Both the position numbers and the translations under genes were made by a program. Positions 9,288-17,945 of a DNA stretch of 64,000 nt are shown here, in pieces; the stretch's first letter is position 1, and the number at the start of each line of letters is the position of its first letter. The stretch spans positions 186,001-250,000 of the forward strand of contig CAZKBP010000001.1 of assembly GCA_964551015.1 (NCBI GenBank), read 5' to 3'. The notes under the pieces were generated by a model. That model did no database searches. It was not told the origin of the DNA and worked only from the letters and a program-made list of their open reading frames with translations. This DNA is from CAZKBP01 sp964551015. GTDB taxonomy: Bacteria > Bacteroidota > Bacteroidia > Cytophagales > Microscillaceae.

Positions 9288-12200
9288 ATGAATCTTACCC
9301 GTATCTCATTAGATTATAACCGTGTCACTTACCTACTACTAACCCTGATTTTTATTTCAGGTCTGTCTGCATACCTCCAACTTTCTCGTGATTCCATGCC
9401 TCCTTATACCATTAGGGTGTGTCAGGTAGTAACCCGATTTCCTGGGGCTTCCCCCGAGCGGGTAGAAGAACTAATCACCCAAAAAATCGAGAAAGTAGCT
9501 CAGGAACTACCCGAGCTTGATCACGTGACCAGTACCTCACGTACCGGACTTTCGGTAGTCAGCGTAGAACTCACCCCCGATATTCAGGAGGAAGATCTAC
9601 AACCTATCTGGGATCGCTTGCGCCGGAAAATAGAGTCTATTCAAAGCGAATTACCCGAGGGCTTGCCTGCCCCTCCTGATGTCAAAGATGATGATGTAGG
9701 AGTGGTGTATGGAGTAATGCTAAGCTTGGAAGCGGATGGATTTTCTTTTTATGAAATGAAAGAATATGCCGAGGACATTCGTGATGACTTAATCAAAATC
9801 GAAGACGCTGCCAAGGTAGATATTAACGGGATTCAAGAAGAACAGGTCTATATCGAGTTCGAGAATGCCCGCCTGGCTGAAGTAGGCTTATCGGCCTCTC
9901 AACTACAAAATATCATCTCTAGTACGAATATCGTCTACCCGGGGGGAGAGGTGAGCCTAGAAGATCAACGTATTGTGCTAGAGCCTACTGGAAACTACGA
10001 AGAACTGGATGATTTAAGAAAAACTATCATCCCCATCGGACAAACCAACGGGACGGTAGAGCTAGGGAATATTACCCGCATTAGCAGAGCTTATAAGAAT
10101 CCACCTGAGCAAATCGTGAAAATTAACGGTGAACTGGGCCTAACCATCTCGGTATCGTTAAAAGATGGGGGTAATTTGACCCGCTTAGGTGAGATCGTGG
10201 ACGAACGTGTCCAAGCATATAACCGAAATTTACCAATTGGTATTCAGATCAGTCGTGCGGCCGCACAAGATTACTTCGTGAATGACAAGGTGAGTGGTTT
10301 TTTGGAAAATGTCATTCAGTCCGTGGTGATCGTGTTGGTGGTCATGCTTATATTCTTGGGCCTTCGTACGGGTATGGTAGTGGCCAGTCTTATCCCGATG
10401 GCCATGGTGATGACCCTCCTGATTATGAATTTACTGGATGTGGGCTTAAATCAAGTTTCTCTGGCGGCTTTGATCGTAGCCTTGGGCCTCTTGGTAGATA
10501 ATGCCATTGTGATGGCGGAGTCCATCATGGTGAAGATGGAAGAAGGGCAGACCGCTCGCCAAGCAGCAATCGAGTCATGTAGTGAGCTTACCATCCCTTT
10601 ATTAATCTCTTCCCTTACTACCTCAGCGGCTTTCTTGGCTTTTTTCTTGGCAGAAAATATCATGGGAGAAATCATGGGTCCACTTTTCGTGGTAATCACG
10701 ATTACATTACTTTCTTCCTGGCTATTGGCCATGAGCATGGTCACCATGTTGGGGGTAGCACTCATTAGAGTAAAACCGAAAAAAAATAATGAAGAGGAAC
10801 ATGATACCGAGAAACCAAGAAAAAGTATCTTCGACTGGATGCTCAATTACTACGAAGATATTTTACAAATAGCCCTGAAGAGAGCAGGACTGACGGTCAT
10901 TCTGATTGTAGCCCTGTTTGTCGGAACGCTTTTTCTTTTCCCACTTTTGCCTTTCATTTTCTTCCCAGACAGCGACCGTAATCTAGTAACCTTAGATTTG
11001 AATTTACCCTTAGGTACCAAAATAGAACGTACAGAAGAAGTAATCGAGAACATAGAAAGCCATATCCGCAAGCAGCTTCTGGTCGATGAGAAGCGTGAAG
11101 AAGGCATTGTTGATTGGACTTCCTACGTGGGAGAAGGTCCGTATTCCTATGACTTGGGCTATGAGCAAAACGAACCGAACAGTGGATACGCCCATATGCT
11201 CCTCAACACCAGTGATGAAAGTCAAAATCAAAAAGTGATTGATGATTTGAATGTTTATTGTTTTGAAAACTTCCCAGATGCTGAGGTGACGGTTTCGCGC
11301 TTAGGGTCAGGGGGAGGTGGTGGCGCCGACGTGGAGATAAGGATCTCGGGAGATGACCCCAGAGTTCTCTATGAAATTGCCGATCGGATCAAGCAAAAAA
11401 TGGTCAAAATTCCTTTCACGCGCAGTGTGGAGGATGATTGGGGGCTGAAAACCAAAAAATTTATCATCAATATCGATCAAGATCGTGCCAAACGAGCCGG
11501 CGTGACTAATCAAGATATCGCCGTGTCCCTGCGAACCGCCCTTTCTGGCTATCACTCGGGGGCTTTTCGGGACGGGGAAGACAATATTCCTATCATGATG
11601 CGCAGTGAAGGAAGCCTAGAAATGAAGGTGCAAGATTTAGAAGGACTCAATATTTTCGCCCAGAGTACAGGACAGAATGTACCTCTAATACAAGTGGCTT
11701 CCATCGAGCCAGACTGGCAATATGCCAAAATATTAAGGCGTGATTTGTACCGTACCCTTACTGTGAGTTGTTATGCCAGAAGCGGTTATACCGCCAGCGA
11801 TATCACTGAGCAACTAAGCCCTTGGCTGACAGCGGACGCGGAGAAATGGCCTTCTGGCTATCGCTACGAGTTAGGGGGAGAGTCCGAAAATAGCTCCGAA
11901 GCCATGGGAGCGGTGGGTGCGCAGCTTCCTCTGGCGGGTTTTATTATTTTGCTCTTACTCATCTTGCAATTTAATTCTTTTCGCAAAACGTTCATTGTAC
12001 TGGCGAGTATTCCCTTGGGTTTGATCGGGGTCATTTTAGGACTTTTACTTTTCCAATCCTACTTTGGTTTCATGGCCTTTCTGGGAGTGATTTCCTTGGC
12101 AGGAATCGTGATTAACAATGCCATCGTGTTAATCGATCGGATCGATATCGAGCAAAACGAATTCCAGAGGCCGCCCTTCGAAGCAATCAAAGTTGCCTCT

Positions 12201-12395
12201 CAGCAGCGTTTTCGCCCCATTTTGCTGACTACTTTTACCACTACGCTGGGGCTAATCCCTCTCTATTTGGGTGGAGGCTTGATGTGGGAACCCATGGCCG
12301 TTTCTATTATGATTGGTTTGCTCTTTGCCACGGTGATTACCTTGCTTTTCGTCCCCGTTTTGTATAAACTATTATACGGAGTGAAGGAGGAGTAA
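9288..12395 (+). CDS. RND efflux transporter permease (AcrB/HAE1-like)
   Basis: Inner-membrane proton-driven exporter of 1035 residues with the AcrB plan: one N-terminal helix, two large periplasmic loops and two groups of transmembrane helices. Conserved segments include FPGASPERVE (51-60), DVGVVYGVML and the helix-4 motif VALGLLVDNAIVMAES. The helix-4 pair that is Asp-Asp in AcrB (407/408) is Asp404-Asn405 here, and the helix-10 Lys (AcrB 940) appears as Asn in GIVINNAIVLID; such D-N/N-N pumps exist in the wider family. Substrate cannot be told from sequence. It ends the three-gene efflux operon. Confidence 0.93.
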   Translation: MNLTRISLDYNRVTYLLLTLIFISGLSAYLQLSRDSMPPYTIRVCQVVTRFPGASPERVEELITQKIEKVAQELPELDHVTSTSRTGLSVVSVELTPDIQEEDLQPIWDRLRRKIESIQSELPEGLPAPPDVKDDDVGVVYGVMLSLEADGFSFYEMKEYAEDIRDDLIKIEDAAKVDINGIQEEQVYIEFENARLAEVGLSASQLQNIISSTNIVYPGGEVSLEDQRIVLEPTGNYEELDDLRKTIIPIGQTNGTVELGNITRISRAYKNPPEQIVKINGELGLTISVSLKDGGNLTRLGEIVDERVQAYNRNLPIGIQISRAAAQDYFVNDKVSGFLENVIQSVVIVLVVMLIFLGLRTGMVVASLIPMAMVMTLLIMNLLDVGLNQVSLAALIVALGLLVDNAIVMAESIMVKMEEGQTARQAAIESCSELTIPLLISSLTTSAAFLAFFLAENIMGEIMGPLFVVITITLLSSWLLAMSMVTMLGVALIRVKPKKNNEEEHDTEKPRKSIFDWMLNYYEDILQIALKRAGLTVILIVALFVGTLFLFPLLPFIFFPDSDRNLVTLDLNLPLGTKIERTEEVIENIESHIRKQLLVDEKREEGIVDWTSYVGEGPYSYDLGYEQNEPNSGYAHMLLNTSDESQNQKVIDDLNVYCFENFPDAEVTVSRLGSGGGGGADVEIRISGDDPRVLYEIADRIKQKMVKIPFTRSVEDDWGLKTKKFIINIDQDRAKRAGVTNQDIAVSLRTALSGYHSGAFRDGEDNIPIMMRSEGSLEMKVQDLEGLNIFAQSTGQNVPLIQVASIEPDWQYAKILRRDLYRTLTVSCYARSGYTASDITEQLSPWLTADAEKWPSGYRYELGGESENSSEAMGAVGAQLPLAGFIILLLLILQFNSFRKTFIVLASIPLGLIGVILGLLLFQSYFGFMAFLGVISLAGIVINNAIVLIDRIDIEQNEFQRPPFEAIKVASQQRFRPILLTTFTTTLGLIPLYLGGGLMWEPMAVSIMIGLLFATVITLLFVPVLYKLLYGVKEE

Positions 12396-12401
12396 AATCA
12401 A

Positions 12402-12588
12402 AGAGCTTGTTTAAATTTTAGGTTTGAGAGCGAAAAAGTTTAATTTCGGGTTCTGAATTTTGAAGGCAGCTCAATGTCCACTGGACATTGAGCTAGCCTG
12501 TGGAGCAGTATTATGGTTGAAAAATTTTATGAAATCAGGTTCCAAAAGTGGACTTTTGCAGCCCGAAGATAAGTTTTAAACAAGCTCT
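12402..12588. mobile_element. MITE-like element, copy 1 (187 bp)
   Basis: The element is bounded by a perfect 14-bp terminal inverted repeat (12402-12415 AGAGCTTGTTTAAA and 12575-12588). Internal blocks GCGAAAAA, TTTCGGGTTCTGA, TCAGGTTC and TTTTGCAGCCCGAAGATAAG are shared with the element at 17946-18098 in reverse orientation, and the ends are shared with 16717-16806. The centre carries an extra 12-bp palindrome (12468-12494). There is no coding capacity. No clear target-site duplication is seen. Confidence 0.75.
12468..12494. repeat. Perfect 12-bp palindrome inside MITE-like copy 1
   Basis: Arms AGCTCAATGTCC (12468-12479) and GGACATTGAGCT (12483-12494) pair around a 3-base centre. The other two copies lack this block, so it is a copy-specific insertion. 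With no T-run after it, it is a poor terminator, but it could stop read-through from the efflux operon. Confidence 0.85.
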
Positions 12589-12879
12589 AAGTCACAATGC
12601 AATAGCCAAGTCCTACAAAAGAATAAACAAGGCTGGATTTGTGTCTCTGCACATAGGCCGGATATTGTGCTTAGTCAAGTAATCAAGGAAGAAAATGCGC
12701 TCGGTGAATTATCGGAAAAAGTAAACCTCACTGTACGAATTCGTGCATTCACTGTTCGCTTTTATAGATTTTGAAAAATAAAATATTCTCATAAGAGGTT
12801 ATCAACCAGAGACTTGACTTTGTGGCAAAAGCCTTGCCTTGATGTAATCGTATCATCACGACTCATTAAATCAAGGTTT
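12589..12879. other. Intergenic region, nothing recognised
   Basis: Spacer between the MITE-like element and the FtsX-like permease gene. No open frame with a credible product and no recognisable promoter box was found. Confidence 0.5.
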
Positions 12880-15273
12880 ATGTTCAAGAATTATCTGCTC
12901 ATCGCTTTTCGTAATCTCAAGAGGAATCGTCTTTATTCCATCATTAATCTCTCCGGCTTAGCCATCGGGATTGCGGGCTGTATGCTGATCGCCCTCTATG
13001 TGCAGGACGAACTAAGCTATGATCGTTTCCACGAGAAAGGCGATCGTATTTACCGGGTAAACTCTACCTACGAAAGCCCCGAAAGATCGGGCGAGGGGTC
13101 AATTACTTGCGATCCCTTATCCCCTACTTTGAAAGAAAGCATTCCTGAGGTTGAAGATTACGTACGCTTTACCACCAATAGCTTTTTGGTTCGTGCTCAG
13201 GACAGAGCCTTCACGGAACGAATTCACTTTGCCGATCCTAATTTCTTTGAATTTTTTACTTTTCCCCTGATTCATGGCCAGCCCGAGCAAGTCTTGAAAG
13301 AACTCAAGAGTTTGGTCATCACTGAAGACATTGCTCGGAAATTTTTTGGTAAAACTAATGTGATCAACCAAACGCTTTCCTTAGAAACTGAAGAGGGTTT
13401 CGAGTCCTATGTGATTAGCGGTGTGGCTAAGAATCCACCCCGAAACTCATCCATCCGCTTTGGAATAGTGGCTAATTTTGAGTTAGCGAGAGAAAAAGAT
13501 AAGGATACTCCTTGGGCTGATCATTATATCAATAATTTCGTGCTTCTAGAGCAAGGCGTGGAGATGGAGACCGTCAATGCGAAGATTCCTTCCGTGGTTG
13601 ATCCTTATTTGGAGGCGGATAAAAAAACGATCAAAGAAAAATACAACTATGAAAGTGATTCAAAAGATGGATTCACTCTAGATCCTCTGTACAATATTCA
13701 CCTGCATGCCGAAGTAGGAGGGGGGAATGGCGTTTCGGACGTCAATGATCCTGTTCAATCTTATATTCTTTCGGGCATCGGTTTGTTTATTTTATTGATT
13801 GCCTGCATCAATTTTACCAATTTGTCTTTGGCGCAATCGCTACCCCGAGCTAAAGAGATCGGACTTCGCAAAGTGATTGGTGCGACCCGCCAACAAATTT
13901 CTCAACAATTTTTAGGAGAAGCTTTTCTGCTTTGTTTGTTGGCTACGTTAATGGGGGTAGTTTTGGCCGAATTATTTCTTCCGGTTTTCAACGATTTAAC
14001 GGGTAAAGAGCTTTCCATCCGTTATTTTTCCAGTCTGACTACTTTGGGAATTGGCCTCAGTTTGTTGGTGATATCTGCTTTATTGGCGGGTTTTTATCCA
14101 GCTCGAGTCTTGTCCAAATTTGAGCCGGTTCGTGCCCTAAAAGGCAAAATGCGTCTGGGTCGTAAACAGTGGTTTACCAAGGCCATGATTGTGTTGCAGT
14201 TTGCCGTTTCGGCCTTTTTGATTATGGTACTTTTGGTTCTCAATCGTCAAATGAACTACTTGGAAAAGAAAGACTTGGGCTATGACGATCAAAATTTGAT
14301 TCGAGTTCAAACGGGCTGGAAAAAGGGAGACCGCATCCTGAAACTTTTCAAAAATGACCTCAAAAATGAGCCGAGCATCGTGAGTGTTACGGGGCGTTCG
14401 GGTGGAACTCGAATCAGTTCTTATGAGTTCGACGGGCAGGAGCAAGCCGTGAATCTTTCCAAAGTAGATGAGCAATTTTTAGCAACTTTAAAAATCAAGC
14501 TCAAATCAGGGCGCAATTTCAGCCCTAAGTTCAAATCTGATTCTACCCGAGCCGCCGTGGTCAATCAAACTCTGGTAGATGCTTTAAAACTAGAAAACCC
14601 AATTGGAACAAAAGTTAGCTCCCAATGGGATGAAAAATTGAATCTTCAAATCGTGGGCGTGATTGAAGATTATCATTTTGACGCGCTCCATCAGGAAATC
14701 AGCCCTCAATTGCTTTACATGCTTCCCAGTGAGCAATACTCGGAAATTTGGGTGCGGATTCAACCGAATCAACTGGCCAAAGCGCAAAATTTATTAAAAG
14801 AAACTTGGCGTAAATACGAACCCTATCGCCCTTACGAAGCCGAGTTGGTAGAAATCGAGAATCGCGCTCAATATGAAGCCGAGCAAGATTGGCTTCGAAT
14901 TATCAGCATTTCCTCCGTATTTGCCATTTTCATTTCCTTGATCGGCTTATTTGGTCTGGCCACGCTTCATATTACCCAACGCACCAAGGAAATTGGCATC
15001 CGTAAAGTACTGGGGGCGACCGTTCGCTCACTGGTCTGGCTCCTGAGTAATCAATTCAATCGCTTGGTTTTGATCGGAATTGTGATGGCCATTCCTCTGG
15101 GCTATTGGGCGGGTAATCAATGGTTGCAAAACTTTGCCTATCGCACGAATATTGGCTGGGATATTTTCCTCTGGGCGGGGCTGATTACACTTCTGACGGC
15201 TTTCTTGGCCGTGATTTACCAATCTATTCGCATTGCCTTGGGCAATCCCGTGGACTCTTTGCGCTATGAGTAA
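12880..15273 (+). CDS. FtsX/MacB-type ABC transporter permease
   Basis: Inner-membrane permease of 797 residues in the duplicated FtsX-like form common in Bacteroidota. The N-terminal FKNYLLIAFRNLKRNRLYSIINLSGLAIGIAG leads into helix 1, followed by a MacB-type periplasmic domain (LSYDRFHEKGDRIYRV). Then come three helices with the motif SLPRAKEIGLRKVIGATRQQI, a second periplasmic domain, and a second three-helix set with ITQRTKEIGIRKVLGATVRSLV. It should work with an MacB-like ATPase in trans; none is adjacent. Such proteins export peptides or lipoproteins or sense envelope stress. The open frame begins at 12814; ATG 12880 matches the family N-terminus MFKNYLL. Confidence 0.9.
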   Translation: MFKNYLLIAFRNLKRNRLYSIINLSGLAIGIAGCMLIALYVQDELSYDRFHEKGDRIYRVNSTYESPERSGEGSITCDPLSPTLKESIPEVEDYVRFTTNSFLVRAQDRAFTERIHFADPNFFEFFTFPLIHGQPEQVLKELKSLVITEDIARKFFGKTNVINQTLSLETEEGFESYVISGVAKNPPRNSSIRFGIVANFELAREKDKDTPWADHYINNFVLLEQGVEMETVNAKIPSVVDPYLEADKKTIKEKYNYESDSKDGFTLDPLYNIHLHAEVGGGNGVSDVNDPVQSYILSGIGLFILLIACINFTNLSLAQSLPRAKEIGLRKVIGATRQQISQQFLGEAFLLCLLATLMGVVLAELFLPVFNDLTGKELSIRYFSSLTTLGIGLSLLVISALLAGFYPARVLSKFEPVRALKGKMRLGRKQWFTKAMIVLQFAVSAFLIMVLLVLNRQMNYLEKKDLGYDDQNLIRVQTGWKKGDRILKLFKNDLKNEPSIVSVTGRSGGTRISSYEFDGQEQAVNLSKVDEQFLATLKIKLKSGRNFSPKFKSDSTRAAVVNQTLVDALKLENPIGTKVSSQWDEKLNLQIVGVIEDYHFDALHQEISPQLLYMLPSEQYSEIWVRIQPNQLAKAQNLLKETWRKYEPYRPYEAELVEIENRAQYEAEQDWLRIISISSVFAIFISLIGLFGLATLHITQRTKEIGIRKVLGATVRSLVWLLSNQFNRLVLIGIVMAIPLGYWAGNQWLQNFAYRTNIGWDIFLWAGLITLLTAFLAVIYQSIRIALGNPVDSLRYE

Positions 15274-15276
15274 CGA

Positions 15277-15422
15277 AGGAGTTAGGAGTTCGTATCTAGG
15301 AGTTAGGAGTTAGGAGTTAGGAGCTAGGAGTTAGGAGTTCGTATCTAGGAGTTCGTATCTAGGAGTTAGGAGTTCGTATCTAGGAGGAGTATCTAGAAGT
15401 TAGGAGCTAAGAGCTAGGAGTT
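15277..15422. repeat. Purine-rich tandem array of AGGAGTT-type units
   Basis: Irregular head-to-tail copies of a 7-bp AGGAGTT/AGGAGCT unit, interspersed with about five copies of a longer unit containing TTCGTATCTAGGAG. The array begins right after the permease stop codon and is followed by an arm of reverse-complement units (15426-15480). Confidence 0.9.
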
Positions 15423-15425
15423 CTT

Positions 15426-15480
15426 TCTCCTGAATTCTAACTCCTAGCTCCTGAATTCTGACTCCTATCTCCTAGCTCCT
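15426..15480. repeat. Inverted arm of the AGGAGTT array
   Basis: Several CTCCT-containing units (for example CTCCTAGCTCCTGAATTCT) are the reverse complement of the array to the left, so a transcript from either side could form a long imperfect hairpin. It lies between two convergent genes and may act as a bidirectional terminator. Confidence 0.85.
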
Positions 15481-15484
15481 AAAA

Positions 15485-15916
15485 TTAATTCATCCCTGGG
15501 AAAGAACTTACTTTTTGCACCTTCAAGTCGGGGAAAGAAGTGACTACTTGTACCTTGAAATCTGGGAAGCTGGTTACTTTCTGCCATTCGCCACAATCAT
15601 CTGGAAAAGAATCTACAAACTTGACCTTGATATCGGGGAAAGATTCTACAAACTCAATCTTGATATCAGGAAAAGAATCCACGAATTCTACTTTACCGTG
15701 TAATTGGATGCCGTTATACTCACAATCTCCGGTGGTGAGCATGTGTATGATAGCTGCTTTACGTTCTTCGGCTGGCAGTTCACTGAGGTGACGATAGTTA
15801 TGAGTAGAAGCCATCATTTCCGCTTCGGGAATTTCAGAGCAAGCATCACTTTGTGCCTGAGCCAAAAAAATAGAACCAAAAGTGAAGCAAAGGGTTAGGT
15901 AAAAAAGCTTTTGCAT
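15485..15916 (-). CDS. Secreted SFPD-repeat protein
   Basis: Exported protein of 143 residues with a signal peptide (1-22, ending AQAQ). Residues 31-72 form a helical segment with Cys26 and Cys65. Residues 75-143 carry six copies of a beta-strand repeat built around SFPD, at residues 81, 92, 103, 116, 127 and 138, so the period is 11, with one 13-residue spacing at DCGEWQ. Strands of the form KVEFVDSFPDIK suggest a small beta-solenoid or roll. Similar short repeat proteins occur in Bacteroidota, but I know no function. It is convergent with the permease gene across the AGGAGTT array. Confidence 0.8.
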   Translation of the reverse strand: MQKLFYLTLCFTFGSIFLAQAQSDACSEIPEAEMMASTHNYRHLSELPAEERKAAIIHMLTTGDCEYNGIQLHGKVEFVDSFPDIKIEFVESFPDIKVKFVDSFPDDCGEWQKVTSFPDFKVQVVTSFPDLKVQKVSSFPGMN

Positions 15917-16002
15917 TGTTGTTTGTGTTTTGTTTAAAGACTTGTAAGCATATACTGCATTCGCACCTTTTCAGTTGAACCTTTTCCAAAAAAAATTAAC
16001 CC

Positions 16003-16638
16003 ATGCCAGATACTTTTTCTTTCCCACCCGAAGCTTTTCGTCGGATGGATGAAAATTCAGACCGTAATTTTTACGCTTTCCCACGGATGGTAACACACAT
16101 TGATACGCCTGCCATTCAAGCCGTTACACAGCTTTACCGAGAATACTTTCAGCCAGACCGACCCACGCTAGATTTGATGAGTAGCTGGATTAGTCATTTA
16201 CCTGAAGAAATGAATTTTTCAAAAGTGGTCGGGTTGGGGATGAATGAGCAAGAATTAAAAGCAAACCCTCGCTTGGATGAATTTGTCGTGCATGACTTGA
16301 ATGAAAATCCTCAGTTACCCTTTTCAGATGATGCGTTTGCCCAAGCAGGTATTTGCGTTTCTATTGATTATTTGGTGCATCCGATGGAAGTATTGAAAGA
16401 TTTGGGGCGTGTGCTAAAAGCGGATTCTCCCCTGGTCATTACCTTTTCTAACCGTTGTTTTCCCAGCAAAGCGATCGCTATTTGGCTCTCACTCAATGAT
16501 CAAAGTAGAATGCAATTGGTGCAAAAATTCCTGAAAGAAGCAGGCAATTGGACAGATATTCAGAGCTTAGATCGGAGTCCTCAGGGAAATTATGCCCAAG
16601 ATCCGCTTTATGCCGTAGTGGCAAAAGTGAAAAAATAG
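16003..16638 (+). CDS. Methyltransferase-like protein (class I SAM fold), degenerate motif I
   Basis: Protein of 211 residues resembling class I SAM-dependent methyltransferases of the type-11 kind. LDLMSSWISHLPEEMNF (about 55-71) takes the place of the glycine-rich motif I and lacks its GxGxG. VVHDLNENPQLPFSDDAFAQAGICVSIDYLVHPMEVLKDLGRVLK matches the acidic loop, motif II/III and post-motif helix. The poor motif I makes cofactor use uncertain. No signal peptide is seen. Substrate is unknown. Confidence 0.7.
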   Translation: MPDTFSFPPEAFRRMDENSDRNFYAFPRMVTHIDTPAIQAVTQLYREYFQPDRPTLDLMSSWISHLPEEMNFSKVVGLGMNEQELKANPRLDEFVVHDLNENPQLPFSDDAFAQAGICVSIDYLVHPMEVLKDLGRVLKADSPLVITFSNRCFPSKAIAIWLSLNDQSRMQLVQKFLKEAGNWTDIQSLDRSPQGNYAQDPLYAVVAKVKK

Positions 16639-16716
16639 CCAAGATTATACTCAGAAAGTCTAGCTTCGCTCGAAAAACTACCTTGTAAGACTTTGCAAGA
16701 ATTTTGGGATTTGAAG

Positions 16717-16806
16717 TTTTCTAAAGTTTTGGTTTAGAAGCGGAAAATTTCGTGAAGTTAAATTCTAGGAGAGAATTTTTGCAGTTTAGAGCTAAACTTT
16801 AGATAA
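16717..16806. mobile_element. MITE-like element, copy 3 (90 bp, short form)
   Basis: Terminal inverted repeat TTTTCTAAAGTTT (16717-16729) pairs with AAACTTTAGATAA (16794-16806) at 12 of 13 positions. The inner ends (GGTTTAGAAGCGGAAAAT and TTTTTGCAGTTTAGAGCTAA) align with those of the 153- and 187-bp copies, while the middle is missing. Confidence 0.65.
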
Positions 16807-16826
16807 CCTATCTGCTAAAAAAGATA

Positions 16827-16864
16827 ATTGGAGGCTTCTAAGCAGGGGTTGCTGAGCCTCCAAT
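16827..16864. other. Stem-loop of unknown role
   Basis: Ten-base perfect arms ATTGGAGGCT (16827-16836) and AGCCTCCAAT (16855-16864), with an inner GCA/TGC pair. A run of A lies just to the left, so a leftward transcript would end in T, but no leftward gene precedes it. It may be part of a structured RNA or the leader of the next gene. Confidence 0.6.
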
Positions 16865-16886
16865 ATCCTTCAACCAGCTATGGAAA

Positions 16887-16945
16887 GAAAGACTTAAATG
16901 AGCAGTAAATTAACCAGCCCTAAATAAAATCTGCTCAAGTCTTTC
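16887..16945. other. Bulged stem-loop of unknown role
   Basis: GAAAGACT (16887-16894) pairs with AGTCTTTC (16938-16945), and TGAGCAG (16899-16905) with CTGCTCA (16931-16937), leaving a one-sided 4-base bulge. It lies 23 bases after the preceding stem-loop and upstream of the lipoprotein methyltransferase gene. No coding frame spans it. The rest of 16639-17072 shows only the MITE-like copy. Confidence 0.6.
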
Positions 16946-17072
16946 ACAAATGTAAGAAGTCTAAGGACACCACGCAAGCTTTTTTTGAAAAAAATTAAAA
17001 AAATTGCAGAAGTAAGTTTTCCAACAAATCCTAACGTATTTGGTTTAAATCCAAATGACTTACGTGAATATC

Positions 17073-17804
17073 ATGCAAAAACATCTCATCCTAAGCCTCG
17101 CTTTGATGATGAGCTTCGTGCTCAATGCCTGCCAAGGACAAAATAAGCCTGAAAATCAGGAATCTAACCCTGTATATACCACCAAAACGGCCAGTTGGGA
17201 TGGCACGGGCAAGTATTACATGGGGCGTGAGATTGCACCCGTGATGGGACATCAAGGAGCCTCTTGGCTAGAACGCTCCGATCGGGAGCAGGAGGAAAAG
17301 GTGAGCCTTGCTGTCAAAAAATTACCTCTAGAAAAAGACGATGTCGTGGCGGATATTGGAGCAGGTACTGGTTACTACAGCTTCCGGATCGCCCAGCGAG
17401 TGCCCGAGGGCAAAGTCTTAGCGGTGGATATTCAACCCGAAATGATCGAGATGCTGGAAGAAAGAAAGCAAAAACAGGGCGTAAAAAATATCCAAACGAT
17501 CCAAGGCGAAGAAAAAAGCCCTAATCTTCCCGAGGATAGCATAGACTTAGCCATTATGGTGGATGTTTATCATGAACTATCGCACCCTTACGAAATGATG
17601 CAGAGCCTCTACAAAGCCCTCAAAGTAGGAGGGAAGGTCGTGCTTTTGGAATATCGTATGGAAGACCCGAGCGTACCGATCAAGCGTCTCCACAAAATGA
17701 CCGCCCAACAAGCCCGCCGAGAAATGGAAGCCATTGGCCTGACCTTTGTCAGAAATGAAGACTTTTTGCCATGGCAGCACTTTTTGGTGTTTGAAAAGCA
17801 ATAG
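17073..17804 (+). CDS. Predicted lipoprotein with SAM-dependent methyltransferase domain
   Basis: Residues 1-20 form a lipoprotein signal peptide ending LNAC, placing the protein outside the inner membrane if processed. The rest is a class I methyltransferase: motif I VADIGAGTGYYSFRIAQ, motif II-like VLAVDIQPEMIEMLEE, and IDLAIMVDVYHELSHPYEM, which resembles UbiE/type-11 enzymes. ATG 17055 would add MTYVNI ahead of the signal; ATG 17073 gives a normal signal start. The location is odd because SAM is cytoplasmic, so either the signal is not used or the domain has another role. Substrate is unknown. Confidence 0.78.
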   Translation: MQKHLILSLALMMSFVLNACQGQNKPENQESNPVYTTKTASWDGTGKYYMGREIAPVMGHQGASWLERSDREQEEKVSLAVKKLPLEKDDVVADIGAGTGYYSFRIAQRVPEGKVLAVDIQPEMIEMLEERKQKQGVKNIQTIQGEEKSPNLPEDSIDLAIMVDVYHELSHPYEMMQSLYKALKVGGKVVLLEYRMEDPSVPIKRLHKMTAQQARREMEAIGLTFVRNEDFLPWQHFLVFEKQ

Positions 17805-17945
17805 AGATTACTTCCTACTAATGGCATGGGTGAAAATTTTTAGGAGCTTAGCCCTTGACTTCTGGATCAAGATATCCACATAACCAAAATAAGTCTTGAA
17901 TCTTAACTGAGATTTTCCTACCTTTCCTGCGTATTACATATTAAT

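Noticed and set aside
10451..11555. Leftward open frames of 82-131 residues within the RND gene
   Set aside because: Antisense to a well-matched RND permease, with no recognisable sequence.
15277..15480. Regular repeats as a possible CRISPR array
   Set aside because: Units are 7-14 bp and contiguous, without unique spacers, and no cas gene is nearby; the 8-bp array at 4228-4315 is rejected for the same reason.
16003..17804. The two neighbouring methyltransferase-like genes as one operon
   Set aside because: A 434-base gap with a MITE-like element and two stem-loops separates them, and their sequences are not close paralogues.
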